A stretch of 64,000 nucleotides of DNA, taken from contig NZ_RCOG02000027.1 of NCBI RefSeq assembly GCF_009663685.2, positions 488,348 to 552,347 on the forward strand, written 5' to 3'. The position numbers were made by a program, and so were the translations under genes. This document shows, piece by piece, positions 52,128 through 60,024 of the stretch. Each line of letters begins with the position of its first letter. Position 1 is the first letter of the stretch. A model generated the notes under the pieces. That model worked only from the letters and a program-made list of their open reading frames with translations, did not search any database and was not told the origin of the DNA. The stretch is from Cupriavidus sp. U2 (GTDB taxonomy: Bacteria > Pseudomonadota > Gammaproteobacteria > Burkholderiales > Burkholderiaceae).

Positions 52128-52955
52128 CTATCCCAGCTGGCCGTACCCCAGCCGCTGCGCGTCCAGCGCCATGGCGGCGATTGGCAGGTACGCCGCCGCG
52201 GTCGTCCGCACGACGTCGTCCATATGAAGCCGCGTCCGCAGGTCAGCGTCATCGCGCAGCGCCTCCCGCAAGGCGACGCGCACCTGCCTGACAAGGGAAG
52301 TGCGGGCGCGCCGCGAGGCAATGAAGGGCAGCCCGGGCACCGCTCGGGTCACGCCGATCTGCCGGAGACCCGCCACCAGCGCCGGATGATGCTCCGACGC
52401 AAATGCCAGGGTCACGCAGTCGATCGCCGCGACATCGGCCCGGCCCTCTCCGACCGCGGCCAGCGATGCGAGATGCGAGCCCGTGTGCACCACGTCGCCG
52501 AAGAATCGCCCATCCCTGGCCAGCGGCGCAACGACGTGACGCAGCGCGTTCATGCCGCTGTGCGAGTCGGGGCCGTTGCACGCGGCGCGTGCGCCCCGGC
52601 AGGCTTCGATCGTCGCGGGCCCGCCGTCCGCACGCACTACGATCACACTGCGGTAGGCCTGCCGATGGCAGCCGGATACCGCAAAGCGCGGCGTGCCGAT
52701 CAGCCGGACATAAGGGGCCAGCCCGTGGACCAGCGGATAGCCGCAGGTCTGCGACAGCAGCAGGTCGTCGCGGCGCCAGAAGGCGTGCAGCGCATCGGCG
52801 CCTTCGCCAGGGTCTACCGCCGCGAGCGTCACCGGCGCCCGCGCGCGCGCCAGAAACTGGCCGACGCGGTCGATCAGCAGCAGCCAATCGTCGCGCAACG
52901 GTGCAGCGACGTTGTACATGGGCAGCGCCGCCACCCAGCGTTCAGGCCTTGCCAT
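52128..52955 (-). CDS. PhnD/SsuA-like binding protein without signal peptide
   Basis: This 275-residue protein has the fold of phosphonate/phosphite-type periplasmic binding proteins (DLLLSQTCGYPLVHGLAP, RAACNGPDSHSGMNALRH, GRADVAAIDCVTLAFA). It begins MARPERWVAALPMYNVAAPL, with no N-terminal hydrophobic signal, so it is probably cytoplasmic and may act as a ligand sensor or chaperone rather than a transporter part. The start at 52955 overlaps the desaturase gene by 14 bases. No transporter genes read in the same direction. Confidence 0.75.
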   Translation of the reverse strand: MARPERWVAALPMYNVAAPLRDDWLLLIDRVGQFLARARAPVTLAAVDPGEGADALHAFWRRDDLLLSQTCGYPLVHGLAPYVRLIGTPRFAVSGCHRQAYRSVIVVRADGGPATIEACRGARAACNGPDSHSGMNALRHVVAPLARDGRFFGDVVHTGSHLASLAAVGEGRADVAAIDCVTLAFASEHHPALVAGLRQIGVTRAVPGLPFIASRRARTSLVRQVRVALREALRDDADLRTRLHMDDVVRTTAAAYLPIAAMALDAQRLGYGQLG

Positions 52956-53931
52956 GATCGCCCGATGTCTCGATACGAAGCGCCAGCATCCCGTCGAACC
53001 GTGGATGCACGACAGGCGCCACCGCGCGCCATGCATAACGCACCAGCCACTCGCGGTAGCCCTGGACGAAGAAGCCATCGTCGCGCGCCAGGTAGTCATG
53101 CGCCCGTCGTCGATAAACCCAGGCCAGCGCAAACCACGGTACCCCTGGCAGATCGTGATGCACAAGGTGAAAGTTGTTGTTCAGGAACAGCAGGCGCCAG
53201 CCCAGGCCGGCTTCGTTGATGACACTGCGCGACGCATCGGCTTCGGTGGCGCGATGTTCCTGAAAGGACCGGATCGCCGCCAGGGACAGCGCGGGATACG
53301 CGACGCCCGCCAGCATCAGCCAGGCCGGCATGCCGCATTCGCGCTGCAGCCACGCCAGCAGAACCGTCAGGGCGGCAAGATGCGCCGCCCACACGGGAAG
53401 ATCGCGCCAGTCTCCGGACCGCACCCGGCCGATCGCGTCGCCGACGATCGACGCGATGGAGAACGCCGGCTGCAGCACGATGCGTCCGGCCATCGTGTTG
53501 CGCGCCGCATAGAGGCGACGCAAGACTCGCGGCGCGGACTGCCATGCGCCAACGTCGAGGAAGTAGCTTTCCGGATCGGCATGCGGATGCGTGAGTTCGG
53601 CCTCATGGTGCTGCAGATGCGCCCGACGGTACAGCGCATAAGGCAGGCACACCGCCAGCGGCGCCGCGCCAAGCAGCGCATTCAGCCATGGCAGACGCGT
53701 CGGATGCCCGTGCAGCAACTCGTGCTGCAGCGACAGGTACCACGTGGTGCACAACGTCAGCAAAGCACAGGCCAGCGGCAGTCCGAGCTGCCTGGCATGG
53801 GTGGCCACGCCAAACCAGGCGCCATACACGGCCAGGACCAGCAACCAGGTGGGCAGCTCGGTGCGCCACAGCCAATGCCGCGCCGCCTGCGCGAGTTCCA
53901 TGCGCTGCTGATCGTCGAGGTAAGTGGTCAT
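52942..53931 (-). CDS. fatty acid desaturase family membrane protein
   Basis: This 329-residue di-iron membrane enzyme has four hydrophobic segments and three His boxes: HELLHGH near residue 70, HLQHHEAELTHPHAD near residue 107, and HLVHHDLPG near residue 255. The family inserts double bonds or hydroxyl groups in acyl chains or carotenoid-like substrates. It is co-transcribed with a signal-less PhnD-like protein, and its promoter has a clear copy of the sulfur-region element. No electron donor (ferredoxin, reductase) is adjacent. The link between desaturation and sulfur supply is unexplained. Confidence 0.85.
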   Translation of the reverse strand: MTTYLDDQQRMELAQAARHWLWRTELPTWLLVLAVYGAWFGVATHARQLGLPLACALLTLCTTWYLSLQHELLHGHPTRLPWLNALLGAAPLAVCLPYALYRRAHLQHHEAELTHPHADPESYFLDVGAWQSAPRVLRRLYAARNTMAGRIVLQPAFSIASIVGDAIGRVRSGDWRDLPVWAAHLAALTVLLAWLQRECGMPAWLMLAGVAYPALSLAAIRSFQEHRATEADASRSVINEAGLGWRLLFLNNNFHLVHHDLPGVPWFALAWVYRRRAHDYLARDDGFFVQGYREWLVRYAWRAVAPVVHPRFDGMLALRIETSGDHGKA

Positions 53932-53966
53932 CGGCGCGGGTCTATGAAAGAGAGAAACGACACCGC

Positions 53967-54020
53967 AGCATACGGGCGCCAGTGCACGCTCAGGAACGAA
54001 CGATTGCCGATAACGATATG
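53967..54020 (-). promoter_or_regulatory. sulfur-region promoter element, copy 7 (desaturase)
   Basis: On the minus strand: CATAT at 1-5, TTCGTT at 21-26 and TATGCT as -10 at 49-54, one base further than in the other copies, ending 36 bases before the desaturase start. Confidence 0.65.
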
Positions 54021-54070
54021 TGCCGCGCCCGCTTCGCGTCACATGCGCTGGGCGCCGGCGACATTCACCG

Positions 54071-54123
54071 GATTTGCATAGTCGGATTACTTCGTTGACG
54101 TACCGGACGTCTGCCTCCACAAC
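54071..54123 (+). promoter_or_regulatory. sulfur-region promoter element, copy 8 (small membrane protein)
   Basis: GATTT at 1-5 and TTCGTT at 21-26; positions 1-28 differ from the metQ copy at only about five places. No good -10 is present at 48 (CACAAC). It is divergent from copy 7 and lies 32 bases before the 41-residue gene. Confidence 0.45.
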
Positions 54124-54155
54124 ATGGTTGGTCGACCATCACGGAGACCCTTGCC

Positions 54156-54281
54156 ATGACCGATCTGCTCGACTGGTTCACGGCCATCTGCGCGGTGGTG
54201 CTGGTCTACGCCGCGCTGCGCCATCCGCTGTACCCGCCCCACAAGGACAGCGAACCCTCGAAGCGTCAGCCGCGCCGTTGA
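54156..54281 (+). CDS. 41-residue membrane protein
   Basis: The frame reads MTDLLDWFTAICAVVLVYAA, then LRHPLYPPHKDSEPSKRQPRR. Residues about 6-21 form one hydrophobic helix followed by a basic, Pro-rich tail, the usual look of a small single-pass inner-membrane protein with its C-terminus in the cytoplasm. GGAG lies about ten bases upstream of the ATG. A copy of the sulfur-region element lies upstream, which supports it as a real gene. It may accompany the transporter operon that follows. Function unknown. Confidence 0.5.
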   Translation: MTDLLDWFTAICAVVLVYAALRHPLYPPHKDSEPSKRQPRR

Positions 54282-54299
54282 CCGCGCAAGTCCGTCGCG

Positions 54300-54352
54300 C
54301 ATATCGAAGTACGAAAAGATTTGTTCGTATCGGGCGATGCACTCCATAAGCT
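54300..54352 (+). promoter_or_regulatory. sulfur-region promoter element, copy 9 (Bug/ABC operon)
   Basis: CATAT at 1-5, TTTGTT at 21-26 and TAAGCT as -10 at 48-53, ending 76 bases before the Bug-family start. Confidence 0.65.
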
Positions 54353-54377
54353 GACTGATCCGCGACATTGCGCGATT

Positions 54378-54400
54378 CCTGCCGACATCGTGTCGGCAGG
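54378..54400 (+). other. perfect hairpin in the 5' leader of the Bug-family gene
   Basis: CCTGCCGACA and TGTCGGCAGG are exact complements around a TCG loop. The hairpin lies between the predicted transcription start (about 54359) and the ATG at 54429. It could stabilise the mRNA, or bind a regulator as DNA. There is no T-run, so simple termination is unlikely. Confidence 0.5.
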
Positions 54401-54428
54401 CGTGTCCGGACTCATACCTGCATCCATC

Positions 54429-55424
54429 ATGCTGCGCCGCAGACTGCTCGACTCGTTGAAACTCGCCCTGGCCGCCTTTGCCTACGCCGCCTGCGCCACG
54501 CCGTCCATCGCTAACACGCCGGTCGATGGATTCCCGAACCGGACCGTGCGCATCATCGTGCCGGTGGCCGCCGGCGGCAGCGCGGACAAGCTGGCCCGCA
54601 CGCTGGCGCAGAAGCTCAGCGAGCGGTGGCACCAAAGCGTGGTCGTCGAGAACGTGTCGGGCGCCAGCGGCACGATTGGCGCAGGCCAGGTGGCCCGCGC
54701 CACGCCGGATGGCTATACGCTGCTGCTCGGCGGCGAAGGCGTGACGCTGAATGCGTCGCTGTTCAAGCGACTGCCCTACGATACGCGCCATGCATTCCGT
54801 GGGGTAACCAAGGCCGTGGTCAGTCCACAGGTGCTGGTGGTCCGGCCCGATCTGGGCGTGAAGACCTTTGGCGAATACCTGGCCCTCGCAAAGCGCAAGC
54901 CAGGCGAGATTGCGCTGGGACTGCCGGGCAATGGCGGTATCGCCCATGTCGCGCATGAAATGCTGTCGCGCCAGCTCGGCATCGAGGTCAACTACATTCC
55001 CTATCCCGGCGGTGGTCCCGCGACGCTCGACCTGCTGGGCGGCCATATCGATGGCACGCTGATCACGCTGGCCGCCGTCACCGACTATGTGCGCAACGGC
55101 CGCCTGACCGCACTCGCCGTCACCACCCCCTATCGTTCGAAGGCGCTGCCGCAAGTGCCCACCATGGCCGAGGCCGGCGCGTCCGGCTTCGCCGTAGAAA
55201 GCTGGCAGGGCCTGCTGGCCCCGGCCGGTACGCCAACCGACGTGGTGGAGCGTATCAATCGCGATGCCACGGCCGTGCTGGCGCAGCCGGGCACCCGACA
55301 GCAACTCGAAGACGCCGGCTTCGTCGTGGTGGCGTCATCGGCGCAGGCACTCGACGACACGCTATCGAAAGACCTGCCGCGTTACGCGGCGGTCATCGCC
55401 TCGGCGGGTATCAAACTGAACTAG
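54429..55424 (+). CDS. Bug/TctC-family substrate-binding protein
   Basis: This 331-residue tripartite-tricarboxylate-type binding protein has a signal peptide of about 29 residues ending SIANTP. The family features are FPNRTVRIIVPVAAGGSADK, ENVSGASGTIGAGQVARATPDGYTLL and LGLPGNGGIAHVAHEML. Bug proteins bind carboxylates or amino-acid-like ligands. No tctA or tctB membrane partner is present; instead an amino-acid ABC transporter operon follows after 103 bases. It may act as an extra periplasmic receptor or sensor. Confidence 0.88.
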   Translation: MLRRRLLDSLKLALAAFAYAACATPSIANTPVDGFPNRTVRIIVPVAAGGSADKLARTLAQKLSERWHQSVVVENVSGASGTIGAGQVARATPDGYTLLLGGEGVTLNASLFKRLPYDTRHAFRGVTKAVVSPQVLVVRPDLGVKTFGEYLALAKRKPGEIALGLPGNGGIAHVAHEMLSRQLGIEVNYIPYPGGGPATLDLLGGHIDGTLITLAAVTDYVRNGRLTALAVTTPYRSKALPQVPTMAEAGASGFAVESWQGLLAPAGTPTDVVERINRDATAVLAQPGTRQQLEDAGFVVVASSAQALDDTLSKDLPRYAAVIASAGIKLN

Positions 55425-55451
55425 CTGCAGCGCGACGCCCCCCACTCTTTC

Positions 55452-55500
55452 CACGGCAAAACTGCCCTTGCCGTGCAGCGATGCCTTTTCAGGGCATCGC
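55452..55500 (+). other. two tandem hairpins between Bug gene and ABC operon
   Basis: The first stem is CACGGCAA / TTGCCGTG (55452-55475, 8 bp, 8-base loop). The second is GCGATGCC / GGCATCGC (55478-55500, 8 bp, 7-base loop). They sit between the Bug-family stop and the first amino-acid-binding-protein gene, where they could reduce read-through or protect mRNA ends so that the Bug protein is made in excess. Confidence 0.5.
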
Positions 55501-55527
55501 CTGCCTGGCGCCAACTTCATCTGCCCC

Positions 55528-56352
55528 ATGACATCCGCCTACACCCTGCGCGCCATTGCCGCGCTCGCACTCACACTCATCGCCACCCAGCCGGCACGCG
55601 CCGACGCCACGCTCGACAAGATCAAGCAGCGCGGCAAGGTTGCCATCGGCGTGCTGGTCAACGGCGGCCCATTTGGATCGATCGATCCGGCCACCCAGCA
55701 ACTGGTCGGCTGGAACCCCGAACTCGCCCGTGACCTGGCCAAACGCCTCGGGGTGGAAGCCGAACTCGTGCAGGTCAACCCGTCCAACCGCGTGCAGTTC
55801 CTGCAAGCTGGCAAGGTGGACCTGCTGATTGCCTCGATGGAATACAACCCCGATCGCGGCGAACTGCTGTCCTACGCACCCACGCCGTTCTACCGCGTCG
55901 GCGGCACCGCGGCAGTGCTCAAGACCAGCGGCATCCATCAGTGGGAAGACCTGCGCGGCAAGACCGTATGCGCGTCGCAGGGCAGCAGCTTCGTGAAGCC
56001 CCTGCAGGAGCAGTATGGCGCGCAGGTGCGTGGCTTCAAGACGGCATCCGAATCCCTGCTGGCATTGCGCGGCGGCCAATGCGTGGCGGCCGTGCATGAC
56101 GCCACGTTGATCCATCCGCTGCTGCGCTCCAATGCCGAGTGGGCCAGCTATGCCGCTCCGATCGCAACCGAGATCCTGCCAGCGCCGTCGGTGGTCTGGG
56201 CCCGCAAGGGTGAAACGGATACGGTGGCCGCCGTAGACAAGGTCGTGCAGGAATGGCATCGCAGCGGGTGGTTGATCGGCACCGAAAAGCGGCTGGGCAT
56301 CACGCCGCCACAGCCGCTGCTGCCCGAGCTGCAGGCGAAATTCAAGAGCTGA
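55528..56352 (+). CDS. amino-acid-type ABC substrate-binding protein (copy A)
   Basis: This 274-residue SBP family 3 protein has a signal peptide of about 25 residues. The fold is shown by TLDKIKQRGKVAIGVLVNGG, NPELARDLAKRLGVEAELV and SNRVQFLQAGKVDLLIASM. The ligand is probably an amino acid or a sulfur-containing analogue. A tandem paralogue follows 13 bases downstream, sharing the text KIxQRGK near the N-terminus and VQFLQAGKVDLL. An alternative start at 55468 would place the hydrophobic signal too far inside. Confidence 0.87.
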   Translation: MTSAYTLRAIAALALTLIATQPARADATLDKIKQRGKVAIGVLVNGGPFGSIDPATQQLVGWNPELARDLAKRLGVEAELVQVNPSNRVQFLQAGKVDLLIASMEYNPDRGELLSYAPTPFYRVGGTAAVLKTSGIHQWEDLRGKTVCASQGSSFVKPLQEQYGAQVRGFKTASESLLALRGGQCVAAVHDATLIHPLLRSNAEWASYAAPIATEILPAPSVVWARKGETDTVAAVDKVVQEWHRSGWLIGTEKRLGITPPQPLLPELQAKFKS

Positions 56353-56365
56353 GGGCAGGCGCGCG

Positions 56366-57244
56366 ATGAACAGGTACCTCGTATCGGCCGCCCTGCTGCT
56401 GGCCGGGTTCGCCACGGCCCATACCGCCTGGGCCGACGCCACGCTCGAAAAGATTCGCCAGCGCGGCAAGCTGTCGGTTGGCATCGACGGCCCCAGCCCG
56501 CCGTTCGGCATCCTCGATACCGCTACCGGAAAGACTGGCGGCTACCAGACGGAACTCGCGGCCGACCTGGCGCGCCGCCTTGGCGTGCAACTGGAAACCG
56601 TGCCGGTGACGGCTTCCACGCGTGTGCAGTTCCTGCAGGCGGGCAAGGTCGACCTGCTGGTGGCAAACATTCAATGGACGCAGGAGCGCAGCGAGATCCT
56701 GAGCTTCGCCCCGACGCCTTACGACCTGGTCGGCGGCGCGGCCATGGTGTCCAGGCAAAGCGGCATCCAACGCTGGGAAGACCTGCGCGGCAAGGTGGCC
56801 TGCGTCTCCCAGGGCAGCAACTTCGCCAAGCCGCTGGCCGAGCGGTACGGCGCCATCGTCAAGGGCCTGCGTGGCATCCCGGAATCGTTGCTGGCGCTCA
56901 AGGGCGGCACGTGCGCGGCATCGGTGCATATCCAGCCGGCGCTGTACCAGACGCTGAACGGACCGAACAAGGCGGAATGGACCGCGTTCACGCTGGCCAC
57001 CGAAGACCAGCTGATCCCGTCGCCAACCGTCGTATGGACGCGTCGCGGCGAGCAGGACACGGTGGCATTCGTCGACAAGGCGATCCGCGACTGGCACCGC
57101 ACGGGCTTCCTGCTCAGCCAGGCCAGCAAGTTTGGCGTGCCGGACGGGGCCTACATCCGGCCCGCACGCGATCGCGCCAAACAGGGCAAGTTCGACGTGG
57201 CACCACAGGACTTCGCCGTCTTCACGGAGAGCCGGAAGCCATGA
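56366..57244 (+). CDS. amino-acid-type ABC substrate-binding protein (copy B)
   Basis: This 292-residue SBP family 3 protein has a signal peptide of about 24 residues (cleavage near AWADA). It parallels copy A throughout (TLEKIRQRGKLSVGIDGPSP, TRVQFLQAGKVDLLVANI, LRGKVACVSQGSNFAKPL), but loops around the predicted ligand pocket differ. Tandem duplication with divergence suggests two ligands for one permease pair. Its stop overlaps the aminotransferase start by four bases. Confidence 0.88.
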   Translation: MNRYLVSAALLLAGFATAHTAWADATLEKIRQRGKLSVGIDGPSPPFGILDTATGKTGGYQTELAADLARRLGVQLETVPVTASTRVQFLQAGKVDLLVANIQWTQERSEILSFAPTPYDLVGGAAMVSRQSGIQRWEDLRGKVACVSQGSNFAKPLAERYGAIVKGLRGIPESLLALKGGTCAASVHIQPALYQTLNGPNKAEWTAFTLATEDQLIPSPTVVWTRRGEQDTVAFVDKAIRDWHRTGFLLSQASKFGVPDGAYIRPARDRAKQGKFDVAPQDFAVFTESRKP

Positions 57245-58479
57245 CCACACCATCCATCACGCTGTCCCAGCGTGCCCGCCGCGTGCGCCTGTCGCCGATT
57301 GCCGCCGCCGGGCAGCGTGCCGCCGCGCTGATCCGCCAAGGTCGCGACGTGCTGACGCTCACCGCCGGCGAACCCGAATTCGACACGCCGCCTGCCATCC
57401 AGCAGGCGGCCATCGCGGCCATGGCACGCGGGGAAACACGCTATACACCGACGCCGGGCACCGAAGTGCTGCGTCGCGCGGTAGCCGAACGCTTCAACGC
57501 GGACCATGCCATCGGCGTCGCGCCGGCCGAAGTGTTTATCGGCAGCGGCGGCAAGCAGGTCATCTTCAACGCATTCGCGGCCACGCTCGATGGCGGTGAC
57601 GAAGTCATCGTGCCTGCACCTTACTGGTCTTCGTTTCCGGACATCGTGCGCGTCAACGACGGCAGTCCCGTCATCGTGCCGTGCGACCAGCAGAGCGGAT
57701 TCAAACTGACGGCCGGCGCACTGGCGTCCGCCATCACGCCGCGTACGCGCTGGGTCATCCTCAACTCGCCGTCCAATCCCACCGGCGCGGTGTACACGGA
57801 GGACGAACTGCTGTCGCTGGCCAAGGTACTGCGCGCGCATCCGCAGGTACTGGTCCTGCTCGACGAGATCTACGACCAGATCCGCTTCGTCCCGCCTGCG
57901 CGGCACTGGCTGGCGCTGGCACCAGACCTGCGCGCCAGATCGCTGATCCTCAACGGCGCATCGAAGACCTATGCGATGACCGGCTGGCGCATCGGCTGGG
58001 GCATCGCACCGGCCGAACTGGTGCAGGCGATGACAGCGATCCAGTCGCAGGTCTCTTCGGGTGCCAATTCGATCGGGCAGGCCGCCGCCGCGGCGGCGCT
58101 GCTGGCCAACGACCGGGCTTTCGTCGAGCAGGCCCGCGACGCCTATGCGCGCCGGGCCACGTTGACCGTCGCGGCGATCAACCGCGTTCCCGGGCTACGC
58201 CTGTTGCCGCCCGACGGGGCCTTCTTCGCCTACATCCATTGCGGCGGACTGATCGGACAGGTACGGCCCGACGGCCAGGTGCTGGCCACCGACAGCGATG
58301 TGGTGGACTGGCTGCTGGACAGCGCGGGCGTTGCGGTGGTGGAAGGCGCCGCCTATGGGTTGTCGCCGTACTTCCGCCTGTCGTTCGCCGCTGCGGACAA
58401 CGTGCTTGAAGCGGCGTTGCAGCGCATTGCGCAGGCCGTCGCCACACTCAGCCCCGCGTCGGCCGAGGCGCAGCCATGA
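57241..58479 (+). CDS. class I/II PLP-dependent aminotransferase
   Basis: This 412-residue fold-type I aminotransferase of the aspartate-aminotransferase group has LTAGEPEFDTP at the N-terminus, LNSPSNPTGAVY, the PLP Asp/Tyr region LLDEIYDQIRF, the PLP Lys in NGASKTYAMTGWRIGW and the substrate-binding Arg in YFRLSFA. It lies between two binding-protein genes and the permeases, with four-base overlaps at both ends. In context it may deaminate an imported amino acid or S-conjugate. Confidence 0.9.
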   Translation: MTTPSITLSQRARRVRLSPIAAAGQRAAALIRQGRDVLTLTAGEPEFDTPPAIQQAAIAAMARGETRYTPTPGTEVLRRAVAERFNADHAIGVAPAEVFIGSGGKQVIFNAFAATLDGGDEVIVPAPYWSSFPDIVRVNDGSPVIVPCDQQSGFKLTAGALASAITPRTRWVILNSPSNPTGAVYTEDELLSLAKVLRAHPQVLVLLDEIYDQIRFVPPARHWLALAPDLRARSLILNGASKTYAMTGWRIGWGIAPAELVQAMTAIQSQVSSGANSIGQAAAAAALLANDRAFVEQARDAYARRATLTVAAINRVPGLRLLPPDGAFFAYIHCGGLIGQVRPDGQVLATDSDVVDWLLDSAGVAVVEGAAYGLSPYFRLSFAAADNVLEAALQRIAQAVATLSPASAEAQP

Positions 58480-59222
58480 TCGACGCCTGGATCGTTTCCG
58501 GAATCGCCGCGCTGAAGCCGCTGGGCCTGAACTACGCCTTCGTTCTGGACACTACCGAGCGCACTGCGTTCCTGCATGGACTGGTCGTCACGCTGCAACT
58601 GTGCGTGCTGACGATTTCGTGCAGCCTGCTGGCGGGCGCCGCGCTGGCGGCCATGCTCACCTCCGGCAACAAGGCGCTGGCTACGCCAGCACGCGCATTC
58701 GTCGAGCTGACCCGCAACACGCCCACGCTGGTGCAGCTCTATTGCGGATTTCTCGTGCTGAACATGCTGATCACCCAGCATCTGAGCAGCCTGGGCAGCA
58801 GCAACCCGCTGACGCCGTTCTTCTGGGTGGTGGCCGTCGTGTCGCTGCACAAGGCGGTGTTTCATGCCGAGGCCCTGCGCGCCGGCATCGAGGCCGTCCC
58901 GCACGTCACGCTGGAGGCCGCACGCTCGCTGGGATTCTCGCGGCGGCAACTGCTGCTGCAGGTAGAACTGCCGCTGGCCGTCCGTTTCGCGCTGCCGGCG
59001 CTGGTCAACAACCTCGTCGACCTGGTCAAGATGACGGCCGTCGCGTCGGCCATCGCCGTGGGCGATGTCACGTATGAATCGATCATGATCTGGACCCAGC
59101 GCGACAACGTGCTGGAATTGCTCTTGTTGATCCTGGCGTTCTTCGGCGTCCTGACCTGGCTGGTCAGCCGCACGGGCCGCTGGCTGGAACTGCGTTTGAG
59201 GATGCCCGGCTATGGCCAGTAA
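58476..59222 (+). CDS. amino acid ABC transporter permease
   Basis: This 248-residue permease of the HisMQ type has the N-terminal TAFLHGLVVTLQLCVLTISC, the EAARSLGFSRRQLLLQVELP loop that contacts the ATPase, and NNLVDLVKMTAVASAIAVGD. It has about five hydrophobic segments. It overlaps the aminotransferase gene by four bases and the second permease by 11, so the two permeases form a heterodimer. Confidence 0.88.
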   Translation: MIDAWIVSGIAALKPLGLNYAFVLDTTERTAFLHGLVVTLQLCVLTISCSLLAGAALAAMLTSGNKALATPARAFVELTRNTPTLVQLYCGFLVLNMLITQHLSSLGSSNPLTPFFWVVAVVSLHKAVFHAEALRAGIEAVPHVTLEAARSLGFSRRQLLLQVELPLAVRFALPALVNNLVDLVKMTAVASAIAVGDVTYESIMIWTQRDNVLELLLLILAFFGVLTWLVSRTGRWLELRLRMPGYGQ

Positions 59223-60024
59223 CCCGCTTGCCCTGCCCTCGCGCCCCGCGCCGCCCTCCGTCAGGCATGCCCTTGCCAGCCCCTGGGTGCTGGCGGCGTT
59301 GTGCGTGCTGGCCGTCGTCGGCTTCTGGAACGCCACAGGCAGCACGCCTGCCGCGTTCCGCAACCTGTGGACGTGGTCGCCGGCGCTGCTGCGTGGCATG
59401 TGGGCAAACATCGAAATCAGCGTCCTGGCGATGGCGCTCGGCACACTCGCCGGCCTGGTGATCGGCGCGCTGTCCCTGTCCACCCATCGCGGGATACGCT
59501 ACCTGGCACGACTATGGGTGCAGGCGTTCCGCAACGCCCCGATCCTGGTGCTTGTGTACTTCACCACCTATGTGTTTCCGTTCGAGCTTCACATTGGCCA
59601 GTGGACGGTGCCGTTTCCCGACTGGATCAAGGTCGTGCTGGGGCTTGCCCTGCCTGCCAGCGCCAACGTGGCCGAGATATTCCGGGGCGCGATCCAGTCG
59701 ATTCCGAGCGCGCAATGGGAGGCTGCCCAGTCGCTGGCGTTCCGGCGCAGCCAGATTTTCCGGCTGATCGTGCTCCCGCAGTGTCTGCGGCGCATGTTGC
59801 CACCGTGGATGAACCTTTACGCCAGCATCACCATGAGCACGTCGCTGGCCTCGCTGGTTGGCGTGCACGACGTGGTCGATACCGCCCAGGTGGCCAGCAA
59901 TACCGTGGCCCGCACCGACTTCACGGTGCTGGTCTATTTCACGCTGCTGGCCCTGTTCTTTGCCTATTGCTATCCGATCGCGCGCGCCACGCGTGCGCTG
60001 GAGCGTCGCCATGACCGCCACTGA
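59212..60024 (+). CDS. amino acid ABC transporter permease (second subunit)
   Basis: This 270-residue HisMQ-type permease has the family's WANIEISVLAMALGTLAGLV, QAFRNAPILVLVYF, and the EAA loop WEAAQSLAFRRSQIFRLIVL. SITMSTSLASLVGVHDVVDT is the usual C-terminal feature. The N-terminal 35 residues are Pro-rich and polar. It overlaps the ATPase gene start by 14 bases. Confidence 0.88.
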   Translation: MASNPLALPSRPAPPSVRHALASPWVLAALCVLAVVGFWNATGSTPAAFRNLWTWSPALLRGMWANIEISVLAMALGTLAGLVIGALSLSTHRGIRYLARLWVQAFRNAPILVLVYFTTYVFPFELHIGQWTVPFPDWIKVVLGLALPASANVAEIFRGAIQSIPSAQWEAAQSLAFRRSQIFRLIVLPQCLRRMLPPWMNLYASITMSTSLASLVGVHDVVDTAQVASNTVARTDFTVLVYFTLLALFFAYCYPIARATRALERRHDRH

